Source of the DNA: an uncultured Oscillospiraceae bacterium
GTDB lineage: Bacteria; Bacillota; Clostridia; Oscillospirales; Oscillospiraceae
NCBI GenBank assembly: GCA_934565415.1
Contig: CAKTHQ010000002.1
Coordinates: 43,456-107,455, forward strand
Direction: 5' to 3'
Length of the DNA: 64,000 nucleotides
Of the stretch, positions 8,428-15,444 are shown in pieces; position 1 is the first letter of the stretch; each line of letters starts with the position of its first letter. Position numbers and translations under genes: made by a program. Below the pieces are notes generated by a model, which was given only the letters and a program-made list of their open reading frames with translations, was not told where the DNA came from and made no database searches.

Positions 8428-8456
8428 ATTATAGACCAAACTGTGAAAAAAGTCAA
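8428..8456 (-). promoter_or_regulatory. minus-strand promoter of the antisense RNA
   Basis: -35 TTGACT (8456-8451), 17-base spacer, -10 TATAAT (8433-8428) on the minus strand. The -35 box overlaps the last codons of spoIIE, so spoIIE read-through could add to antitoxin supply. Confidence 0.7.
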
Positions 8457-10294
8457 GGCAATTGAGAATTGCTCATTAGCTCTCCCAGCCGCACCACCGC
8501 CAGGGTGGCATCGTCTTCCCCGGTGCTTCCGCATTCCTTCAGAAGCTTTTCTGCCAAGGCCCCCGTAGAGGAAATGGAATCTTCCCGGAGAAACGAATCG
8601 TCCAGCACAACACCGTCGCTGGCCATTACCAGCGTTTCCCCTCGCTTGAGGGATAGCCGTATGATCCGTTCTCCCCGATCCTCCATGGAAACCCCCGGGG
8701 GCAGGGAACCGCCCCCCAGGCGTTTTACCTGATTGCGCCGCATTAGATAGCTGGGGGCCGCTCCCCATTTGTAAAGGAGGGCGGAGCCGCTGTCCAGCCG
8801 GAGCTCTGCCAGGTCCGCCGTCACCGCACCGGTCCGGCCGGTCAGTACCAAAAAGCCGTTCAGGCTTCCCAGCGCATACCTGGGGGGCAGCCCCGCCGTC
8901 AGCATCTGCCGCAGCAATCCCACCGCCTCCCCGGCTTCTGCCGCCGCCTCCGGCCCCGTGCCGCAGCCGTCGCACAAAAGCACATAAAATTTGGGCGTCA
9001 GTCCCGGGAAAGCGGCGCAGCAGTCCCCGTCCACCCGGTGCTTTCCTCTGGAGCGCACCGACACGCTGACCCGGTACCGGATCCGGCCCTTTTCGCATCC
9101 CAGAGGCAGCCGATCCGCCACCCGCTGCAGATACCGGGAAAGCATCCCGTACTGCCTGGCCAGTGCCATCCGATATTCCGTAAGCCGCCGGTGCTGCATC
9201 ACAAGCATCCTCTGCCGCTCCTTTACCCGCCGGGCCTCCCGCAGGAGCCGCCCGGTGCGCTCGCAGGAAAAAGACCAGGGGTCCAAAAAAACACTTTCGT
9301 CCAATTGCGTCTTCCGGGTACAGCTCTTCCCTTTTGGACATTCCTCGCAGGCCTCGAACCTGAGCCGTTCCAGGGCCTGGGCGTTATCCTCCTCCCTTTC
9401 ACCGGGCAGCTCCAGAAGGGCCCGGTTCATTTTTTCCAAGGTTCTGGCCGCCAGCTCCAGCTGGACCCGGGCTCCGCCGGTGCCCAGGGTTTGGGACTTC
9501 CAGGGGATGTACACAGCCAATAGCCCACCCATGCTCACCCCCAGCCAGGCGCCGATGTTCCAGGATCTGCCCAGGCACATCCCCAGCACGCCAACGGTCC
9601 CCGACACCGCCAGACATCTCCACTTCTGGGGAAGGATGGATTTTGCAGCCAGGTGGCCCCCGCACAGTCCGGCGGTGATCCCCGGCAGGCCCGCCGTTTC
9701 CAGCGGCAGCCCCAGCAGCACCGCCGCAGGTAAGCTGCCGCAGCACACGGCGGCCATTGCCCCGGCCAAAGGCAACGCTCCCAGGCAGGCCAAAGCCCGC
9801 AGCAGGAGCCCTGCAGCAGCCCAGAAAAGCACCGGATCCCTTACCCTGGGCACCAGAAAAAACAGCCCGCCCCCAAGGCCGCCCCAGAGGCTGTCTGCCC
9901 ACACCGCGGCCATGGGCACCCGGAGGACCGTATCCACCACCGCCGGAAGCATCAGGCTTCCTACCGTCATAATCCAAAAGGTGTCCTTTCTTCCCAGCTG
10001 CAGGGCCACCCCAAGCAGCAGCGCCGAAATTGTCCAGAGCATCTCCAGCCACTGCCCATCCAGCAGCCAATACCCGGCCATGGCCCCCAAGGCCGCCGGG
10101 ACTCGCCGCCACCCGGGGCTGACCAAAGCCAGCACCGCCCCCAGCGGCAGGGGCTTTCCCGGGTAGCCTACGGCGCATAGCAGCATGGCCCCGCCGCCGT
10201 AGAGGGCCCCTTCCGCCCCAATGCGTACCCCCGGTATGGCCGCCAATGTGTCCAGTCTTCGCTTTTCCCTGCGCAGATACCCCGATACCGTCAT
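8453..10294 (-). CDS. spoIIE: stage II sporulation protein E (PP2C-type phosphatase)
   Basis: Membrane-bound phosphatase that dephosphorylates SpoIIAA and so activates sigma-F in the forespore. It has about ten N-terminal hydrophobic segments (roughly residues 25-270), a cysteine-containing central part (CEECPKGKSC), and a C-terminal PP2C domain with metal-site aspartates in LLCDGCGTG (near residue 435), MASDGVVLDD and GEDDATLAVV. At 613 residues it is clearly shorter than the B. subtilis protein of about 830, mainly in the membrane and central region. The ATG at 10294 follows GAAAGGGG. The long upstream frame extension to 10822 overlaps the divergent CYTH gene and is rejected. Confidence 0.9.
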   Translation of the reverse strand: MTVSGYLRREKRRLDTLAAIPGVRIGAEGALYGGGAMLLCAVGYPGKPLPLGAVLALVSPGWRRVPAALGAMAGYWLLDGQWLEMLWTISALLLGVALQLGRKDTFWIMTVGSLMLPAVVDTVLRVPMAAVWADSLWGGLGGGLFFLVPRVRDPVLFWAAAGLLLRALACLGALPLAGAMAAVCCGSLPAAVLLGLPLETAGLPGITAGLCGGHLAAKSILPQKWRCLAVSGTVGVLGMCLGRSWNIGAWLGVSMGGLLAVYIPWKSQTLGTGGARVQLELAARTLEKMNRALLELPGEREEDNAQALERLRFEACEECPKGKSCTRKTQLDESVFLDPWSFSCERTGRLLREARRVKERQRMLVMQHRRLTEYRMALARQYGMLSRYLQRVADRLPLGCEKGRIRYRVSVSVRSRGKHRVDGDCCAAFPGLTPKFYVLLCDGCGTGPEAAAEAGEAVGLLRQMLTAGLPPRYALGSLNGFLVLTGRTGAVTADLAELRLDSGSALLYKWGAAPSYLMRRNQVKRLGGGSLPPGVSMEDRGERIIRLSLKRGETLVMASDGVVLDDSFLREDSISSTGALAEKLLKECGSTGEDDATLAVVRLGELMSNSQLP

Positions 10295-10367
10295 TCGTAT
10301 ACCCCTTTCACCGAAACTGCCGCCATAATACCACATCCGGGACTTCCTTTTCGTCGGATGATGCCCC

Positions 10368-10396
10368 TTGCATTGGGAAATTCTTCGCTGTATAAT
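10368..10396 (+). promoter_or_regulatory. promoter of the CYTH-aminotransferase pair
   Basis: -35 TTGCAT (10368-10373), 17-base spacer, -10 TATAAT (10391-10396). It sits in the divergent gap between spoIIE and the CYTH gene. Confidence 0.65.
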
Positions 10397-10474
10397 ACAA
10401 GAAAACCACCGTGTATTTTGAAAACCCCCACAGGGGGCCCACGAAAAAACAGGGCGCCCCGGGAAGGAGGCCCT

Positions 10475-11053
10475 ATGGGCAGAGAATTTGAAATAAAATA
10501 CCGGCTGACCCCTGCCGCCCTGGAGGCGTTGTCCCAAGCCTTCGGCCCCTTTGAAACAGTCTCCATGGAAACCACCTATTACGACTCCCCGGACCAGGCC
10601 CTTTCCGGCCGGAAATGGACCCTTCGCCGGCGGCTGGAAAACGGGATCAGCGTATGCACCCTGAAAACCCCCTCTCCCGACGGCGGACGGGGAGAATGGG
10701 AAGTGGAGGCCCCGAATATAGAAGCGGCCCTGCCGTCTCTGATTGCTCTGGGCGCTCCAAACGCGCTTCTTACCCTGGCAAAGGGCCTTATCCCCGTATG
10801 CGGCGCCCAATTCACCCGGCAAAAGGCCAATATTCCTTGGGGCAGCAGCCAGCTGGAGCTGGCTCTGGACCGGGGGAAACTCCTGGGCGGCACCCGAAAT
10901 GCTCCCATTTTTGAAGTGGAGGCAGAGGTTAAGGACGGGATAGACGACGATGCCCTGTCCTTTGGCGCCTGGCTGGAAAACGAATACGGCCTGGTACCGG
11001 AACCCAAAAGCAAATATACGCGGGCCCGGGAATTGGCCCGGGAAGGAAGGTAA
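10475..11053 (+). CDS. CYTH domain protein
   Basis: A 192-residue cytoplasmic protein of the CYTH (triphosphate tunnel metalloenzyme) fold. The N-terminal ExExK-type motif is seen as REFEIKYRL, and alternating charged strands follow (TTYYDSPDQAL, WTLRRRLENG, EVEAEV), as in enzymes that bind a triphosphate with metal inside a beta barrel. Substrates in this family include thiamine triphosphate, inorganic triphosphate and ATP (cyclases); which applies cannot be told. The ATG at 10475 follows GGAAGGAGG. The aminotransferase gene starts 5 bases after its stop. Confidence 0.85.
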   Translation: MGREFEIKYRLTPAALEALSQAFGPFETVSMETTYYDSPDQALSGRKWTLRRRLENGISVCTLKTPSPDGGRGEWEVEAPNIEAALPSLIALGAPNALLTLAKGLIPVCGAQFTRQKANIPWGSSQLELALDRGKLLGGTRNAPIFEVEAEVKDGIDDDALSFGAWLENEYGLVPEPKSKYTRARELAREGR

Positions 11054-11058
11054 CCACT

Positions 11059-12231
11059 ATGTACAATCAAGAAGCCTATGCCCTGGGGGCCAACCGCTCC
11101 TGCATCCGGGAGCTGTTTGAATACGGCCGGAGCCGTGCCGCCATCGTGGGGCCGGAAAACGTATACGATTATTCTTTGGGAAACCCATCCATTCCCTCCC
11201 CCAAGGAGGTAAACGATGCCATCCGGGAGATTCTTTGGGATACGGATTCCCTGCTGGTCCATGGCTATACCTCCGCCGTAGGCGATCTGGAAGCCCGCAG
11301 GGCCATTTCCAAAGACTTGAACCTTCGCTGCGGTGCCCATACAAAGCCGGAAGAATTCTTCCTGGGCTGCGGCGCCGCCCCGGAGCTGTGCAGCGTCTTC
11401 CGGGCTCTGGCCGTCCCCGGGGGCGAAATTCTGACGGTAGCCCCCTATTTCCCGGAGTATAAGCCCTTCGCAGAGTCCGCCGGACTCCTGTTCCGGGTAG
11501 TTCCCCCGGATGTGCCGAATTTCCAGATCTCTCTGCCCAAGCTGGAGGAAATGCTGACCCCCCATACTCAGGCCGTCCTCATCAATACCCCCAACAATCC
11601 TTCCGGCGTGGTCTATACCCGTAAGACCCTGGAAGCTCTTGGGGCACTTCTTACCCAAAAGGCCCAGGAATACGGCCATCCCATTTACCTTATTTCCGAT
11701 GAGCCCTACCGGGAGCTGGCCTACGGAGTAGAGGTTCCCTTCGTCCCCGGCATCTACCGGGATACCGTCATCTGCTATTCCTACTCCAAATCCCTGTCCC
11801 TGCCCGGCGAACGGATCGGATATGTCTATGTGCCTCAGGAGGCCACCGACGGCAAGGCCCTCTACGCCGCCGTCTGCGGTGCTGCCAGAAGCACCGGCCA
11901 TGTCTGTGCCCCCAGCCTGATGCAAAAGGTCATTGCCCGCTGCGCCCACCTGCGCCCGGACCTGGAGGCCTACGACAAAAACCGGAAGGCTCTGTACGAG
12001 GGTCTCACCGCCATGGGCTACGAAATGGCCAAGCCCGACGGTGCCTTCTATCTTTTCATCAAGGCCCCCAGCGGGGACGCCAACGCCTTCTCCGAAAAGG
12101 CCAGGCAAAAGGACCTGCTGCTGGTCCCCGGCGACGGCTTCGGCTGCCCGGGCTACTTCCGCATCTGCTACTGCGTCAGCTACGATATGATCCAAAGGAG
12201 CCTGCCGGTATTCCGGGAGCTCATCGGGTAA
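11059..12231 (+). CDS. PLP-dependent class I/II aminotransferase
   Basis: A 390-residue fold-type I enzyme. Visible features are DYSLGNPSIPSP near the start, the substrate/PLP segment INTPNNPSGVVYT, ISDEPYRELAY with the aspartate that contacts the pyridine nitrogen, and the Schiff-base lysine in YSYSKSLSLPGERIGY. This resembles the aspartate/aromatic aminotransferase group (AspC-like). The substrate is not determined. It is translated with the CYTH gene (5-base gap). A weak imperfect hairpin at 12255-12282 and a repeat element follow. Confidence 0.9.
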   Translation: MYNQEAYALGANRSCIRELFEYGRSRAAIVGPENVYDYSLGNPSIPSPKEVNDAIREILWDTDSLLVHGYTSAVGDLEARRAISKDLNLRCGAHTKPEEFFLGCGAAPELCSVFRALAVPGGEILTVAPYFPEYKPFAESAGLLFRVVPPDVPNFQISLPKLEEMLTPHTQAVLINTPNNPSGVVYTRKTLEALGALLTQKAQEYGHPIYLISDEPYRELAYGVEVPFVPGIYRDTVICYSYSKSLSLPGERIGYVYVPQEATDGKALYAAVCGAARSTGHVCAPSLMQKVIARCAHLRPDLEAYDKNRKALYEGLTAMGYEMAKPDGAFYLFIKAPSGDANAFSEKARQKDLLLVPGDGFGCPGYFRICYCVSYDMIQRSLPVFRELIG

Positions 12232-12299
12232 GATAATACGCAAGATAACAAGCAAGTCGCCGCTCAAAGATAAGCAGCGACTCGCGGAAATCAATAAAT

Positions 12300-12458
12300 C
12301 CTTGCGGACGCAAGGGGAAAACAAAATTCGTTCTCTCTCCCGCCGCAGGCGGATTTCTCATGGCGGTTCGCCATATTTCTTACCGCATAGGCGGTATTTC
12401 ACCCGTCCGAAGAACGGATTTCATTGGGGCTGCTGCAAAGCCATCTTGCAGCAGCCCC
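12300..12458. repeat. tandem-hairpin element, copy A
   Basis: A chain of short palindromes separated by ATTTC-type spacers: CCTTGCG-GA-CGCAAGG (12300-12315), CCGCC-GCA-GGCGG (12340-12352), ATGGCG-GTT-CGCCAT (12360-12374), ACCGC-ATAG-GCGGT (12382-12395), CCGT...ACGG (12403-12417), and a 13-bp hairpin GGGGCTGCTGCAA / TTGCAGCAGCCCC (12426-12438 and 12446-12458). The last lies directly downstream of the holin gene on the minus strand and could end that operon. The same order recurs at 44340-44469. Confidence 0.75.
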
Positions 12459-12462
12459 ATTC

Positions 12463-12723
12463 TTATTCTTCCCCGCCGGGGCTGCGGTAGCCCAGGGCCC
12501 GGGTGCTGTCCTTCAGGCCTGCAGTGGTGGGGTCATTCACAACGCCCAGCACGGCAAGCAATGCAAACACCGCGTTTACAAGGTCCAATAGCTTCCCCTG
12601 CAGGGCCCCCAGCTCCGGCTGCCAGCCAACCAGTGCCCCCAGGGTCTGCACCACCAGCAGCACCGCGGGAATAGCGGTGAGCCAAAAGTTTACGTTTTTC
12701 AGCCTTACCTTCCAGTTGATCAT
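12463..12723 (-). CDS. phage holin (phi LC3-like)
   Basis: An 86-residue protein with two membrane segments (WLTAIPAVLLVVQTLGALVG and LDLVNAVFALLAVLGVV) and the C-terminal NDPTTAGLKDSTRALGY signature of the phi LC3-type holins, which open the membrane for lysin release. Start at 12723 overlaps the upstream gene stop as ATGA. It is the last gene of the phage operon; unusually, no lysin gene follows. A 13-bp hairpin begins within 5 bases of its stop. Confidence 0.85.
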   Translation of the reverse strand: MINWKVRLKNVNFWLTAIPAVLLVVQTLGALVGWQPELGALQGKLLDLVNAVFALLAVLGVVNDPTTAGLKDSTRALGYRSPGGEE

Positions 12724-12974
12724 GCCTTTCTCCTTTCCAGCTCTTCCAGCCGCATACAAATTCCGCTGATCTTTTCTTCTACTACCGGCATTCTCCGGGC
12801 AAAATTATTGTGGAGCCTTACCTCCCTGGTAAGCTCCTCCAGCCGGGTGTCCGTTACCGCCTGGGCGGTTTTCAGGGCATTTTCCCGCCGCCGGTCCGAT
12901 AGCAGGTTACTCAGCATCACCCCGGCCAGGGACAGGAGTCCCGTAATGAGGGATGCCAATACCGTTGCTTCCAT
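12720..12974 (-). CDS. small phage membrane/coiled-coil protein (haemolysin XhlA-like position)
   Basis: 84 residues: an N-terminal hydrophobic segment (ATVLASLITGLLSLAGVMLSN) then a charged helix with heptad-like spacing ending VVEEKISGICMRLEELERR. This design, and its place right before a holin, is like XhlA-type lysis accessory proteins, though here the membrane part is N-terminal. No firm family assignment. The start at 12974 follows GAGAGGAG; the stop overlaps the holin start. Confidence 0.6.
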   Translation of the reverse strand: MEATVLASLITGLLSLAGVMLSNLLSDRRRENALKTAQAVTDTRLEELTREVRLHNNFARRMPVVEEKISGICMRLEELERRKA

Positions 12975-12987
12975 GTTTCTCCTCTCC

Positions 12988-14262
12988 TTACAACAGTCTG
13001 TAGATTTTCCGCGGCACCGTCCAGTCGTCCCCCTTTTCCGTGGTGCCAAAGTGCAATTCCCCAGTTTCGTAGCTAAAGCCCCGGGCCGCTTCTCCCCGCA
13101 GGAGTCCCCCGGGGCAGCCGAGCTCCCAAAAGACTTCCTCCGCTTCGGCCTTTGGCGCCGCGGCAATCAGGAATACCGTTCCTTCCGCCACCACCGCCCC
13201 TGGCGGAAACGCCGACTTGGGGTTTGGGTTTTCCCACAAAAGCCTTGGCATCAGATAGCGGCCGTCCCCCTGGCCCAGGGGCAGAGCATCGGTATCCCTT
13301 TGGGCCGCCCCTACATTCTCCAAAGGCCTTCCCCCAAAATTAACCCCCAGCCCCAGGGATACGGTACCCGTTCGGTCCCCCCGGCATCCGATCCCCAGGG
13401 CCCGGTTTTCCCGGTCAATGTCCAAAAGGGGCTGCCGGATATAGGGAATGCGGACTGCGGTAAACCCGTCCTTCACCTCCAAAAACCAGGCTTCCTCCTC
13501 CACCGGCTTTTCCAGGGTTATTGTCCCTGCCATAGCAAGTCCGGAGGACAGCTCCTTCCGGCTCTCCACCCCCTTTCTTACGGAAATCCAGGCGCAGGTA
13601 CCGGTGTTTTTTCCGCCCAGGTCCAAAACCCTGCCCCAGTATTCTATGATACAGCCTTCGCTGCCGTCTCCCGCTTTGCGGAAACCTCCCGCAGGCGGCG
13701 TGTAGGGCAGCACCGGAATTTCCCCCTGCCAGTCGGCGGCGCAGCCCCGGCTGTCCTCCACACGGACCGTCACCGGGATTGCTCCGGCCCGGGGCAGGTC
13801 AAATACCAGGTCCGTTCCCTCCCCGGTGAGGCTGCCGCAGGAAACTGCCGTTTTACGGATTTTTGCTCCATAAGCGCCCTCTGCCCGGACCGCAATATGC
13901 AGTTGGGATACCTGCTGCACATAGGTATCTGTCCCCTGGGCATTTTCCAGCGTCACCTGCACCCGGGGGGCCGCATCCCCAGGGAGCAGCAGCTCCATTC
14001 GCTCCTGCCTCTGGGCTTTCCCGTCCTCCAGCACCAGGGTCACCGGGATTCCGGTGCCGGTCGGGTACTGGGCTGCCAGCGTCTCCGGCGGTGTCCAGCA
14101 TATTTCCTCTTCCAGGGTCTGCCGGGCAATCACGCCCCGGAGGCTGCCGCAGGAATAGCTCAGGGTCAGCTTTTTCTCCCGCCTGGGAAGGCGGAACCGG
14201 ATCGGTGCTCCCAGGGTCTGCCCCTCTATCGTCAGGGGATATAAAGTACCGGATAAATACAT
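12988..14262 (-). CDS. phage minor structural protein (DUF859-like)
   Basis: 424 residues rich in beta-strand. The N-terminal half alternates short hydrophobic strands like Ig-type repeats (LTLSYSCGSLRG, IPVTLVLEDGKA, VSCGSLTGEGTDLVFDLP, IPVTVRVEDSRGCAADW), and the C-terminal half carries PLLDIDRENRALGIGCRGD and a terminal strand-rich region. This resembles the DUF859 group of phage minor structural or fibre proteins. A host-surface role is inference from position near the operon end. RBS TAAGGAGGG precedes the ATG. Confidence 0.6.
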   Translation of the reverse strand: MYLSGTLYPLTIEGQTLGAPIRFRLPRREKKLTLSYSCGSLRGVIARQTLEEEICWTPPETLAAQYPTGTGIPVTLVLEDGKAQRQERMELLLPGDAAPRVQVTLENAQGTDTYVQQVSQLHIAVRAEGAYGAKIRKTAVSCGSLTGEGTDLVFDLPRAGAIPVTVRVEDSRGCAADWQGEIPVLPYTPPAGGFRKAGDGSEGCIIEYWGRVLDLGGKNTGTCAWISVRKGVESRKELSSGLAMAGTITLEKPVEEEAWFLEVKDGFTAVRIPYIRQPLLDIDRENRALGIGCRGDRTGTVSLGLGVNFGGRPLENVGAAQRDTDALPLGQGDGRYLMPRLLWENPNPKSAFPPGAVVAEGTVFLIAAAPKAEAEEVFWELGCPGGLLRGEAARGFSYETGELHFGTTEKGDDWTVPRKIYRLL

Positions 14263-14273
14263 CCCGTCCCTCC

Positions 14274-14951
14274 TTACCGGTACTTTTTGTCGTGGAGCAG
14301 CTCCTCGTTGAATTTTCGCTGCGCCTCTTCAAATTCCGCCCGCCACCGGTCGTCCGAAATTGCATCCCGGTAGGCGGTGTAGTCCCGCTGCCGCAGGTCT
14401 GTATATCGCTGCCACAGGCGGCTGTTTTCCGCCTGCCAGGCAGCCAGCTCCTTTTCATATTGGCTTTGGTCTCCGGTTTCCCGCTGCTGCAGCAGGTCAT
14501 AGTCTGCCCGGTCCCGTTCCCCCTGCCGGTCGTATTCCGCTCTGGCCCGGTCGTAAAGGGAAACCGCCTGTTCTGCCAGGCCGTCCATACTTTTTTGGTA
14601 GGACTGCTGAGCCGCTGTCTGGCCGTAGGAGCTGCCGTAGCCTCCGGTGAGCCCTGCAGACTGGCCCAGGGTATCCAGCATGGCCAGCCGCCCGTTTTTC
14701 ACCGCCTGGTCCTTGTATTGCCGGTACAGCGCATCCCCGTTGAGATCATAGCGGAAGTCCTCCCGGTTCAGGATCTTCGCCATAGCTGCGTCCAGCTGCT
14801 GCTGCCACTTGGATACAAAGCTTCCCGGCTTCTTTCCCTGGTAGTCCTGGGCCTCCTGCCGGGCCTGTTCCGTCTCCTGGGACGCCCGGAAGGGCAGCTG
14901 AACCTCCGGCTCCTTGACCGATACCTTTTCCTCGTTTTCCTTATGTGCCAT
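14274..14951 (-). CDS. phage structural protein, helical, unknown role
   Basis: 225 residues, highly charged and glutamine-rich, predicted almost entirely helical/coiled coil (SQETEQARQEAQDYQ, YDRARAEYDRQGERDRADYD), with a central glycine/alanine/serine patch (LGQSAGLTGGYGSSYGQTAAQ). No family was recognised. In short-tailed phages, internal or ejection proteins have such composition, so an ejected or inner-core protein is possible. The start at 14951 follows AGAAAGGAG. It lies between another helical protein and the DUF859-like gene. Confidence 0.6.
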   Translation of the reverse strand: MAHKENEEKVSVKEPEVQLPFRASQETEQARQEAQDYQGKKPGSFVSKWQQQLDAAMAKILNREDFRYDLNGDALYRQYKDQAVKNGRLAMLDTLGQSAGLTGGYGSSYGQTAAQQSYQKSMDGLAEQAVSLYDRARAEYDRQGERDRADYDLLQQRETGDQSQYEKELAAWQAENSRLWQRYTDLRQRDYTAYRDAISDDRWRAEFEEAQRKFNEELLHDKKYR

Positions 14952-14967
14952 AATGCTCCTTTCTTCC

Positions 14968-15444
14968 TTATTCCAATTGCCACCGGCCCGCAAACACCTG
15001 TTTCAAGCAGCTTTCCGGTTCCCCGAATGCCGTAAAGCGGATGTTTCTTCCTTCTCTTGTCTGGTACCCGGGCCCCTCTTCCGCACGAAATACCGGTGTT
15101 TCTTCCTCCTGCCGGTCTGCCGGAGCCGTATTCAGCCGTTCCCGGTTCTCCCAAAGGACGGTCTCCTGCCGCTGCCGGTCCTGTTCGTAGGCATCATAGG
15201 GTACATAATTTCCCCGGAACTGTCTTCCGGCCAGGGCCAGCGTCTGCTGGGCCAGCCTGGGGGAGGCAGCCAGCCGCTTTTCCAGGCCGGCCACATTCTC
15301 CCGGTCCGACTGCCATTCCTGTTGCTGCGTGGAAAGAATGTATTGCAGCTGCTCCGACAGCCGGTAGAGATAAGTTTTCATAGCTGCCAGCTGTACTTCC
15401 GCCGGTCCCTCCGGAATCTCCGGCAGACGCAAAAGCTCCGTCAT
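14968..15444 (-). CDS. phage protein, coiled coil, unknown role
   Basis: 158 residues. The N-terminal half contains a long amphipathic helix (AAMKTYLYRLSEQLQYIL, then a heptad-rich run to about residue 65) and the C-terminal part is polar. Not recognised. The start at 15444 overlaps the stop of the 561-residue gene as ATGA, so the two are translated together. Possibly a fibre-trimerising or connector protein, on layout alone. Confidence 0.55.
   Translation of the reverse strand: MTELLRLPEIPEGPAEVQLAAMKTYLYRLSEQLQYILSTQQQEWQSDRENVAGLEKRLAASPRLAQQTLALAGRQFRGNYVPYDAYEQDRQRQETVLWENRERLNTAPADRQEEETPVFRAEEGPGYQTREGRNIRFTAFGEPESCLKQVFAGRWQLE

Noticed and set aside
10579..12324. 581-residue minus-strand open frame over the CYTH and aminotransferase genes
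   Set aside because: Both sense genes have clear motifs and ribosome sites; this frame is their mirror.
12300..12458. Possible CRISPR array
   Set aside because: The repeated units are short unequal palindromes with differing stems and no spacers of constant length; no cas genes are present.
12808..14244. 478-residue plus-strand open frame opposite phage structural genes
   Set aside because: Low-complexity mirror frame; would run against an ATGA-linked operon.
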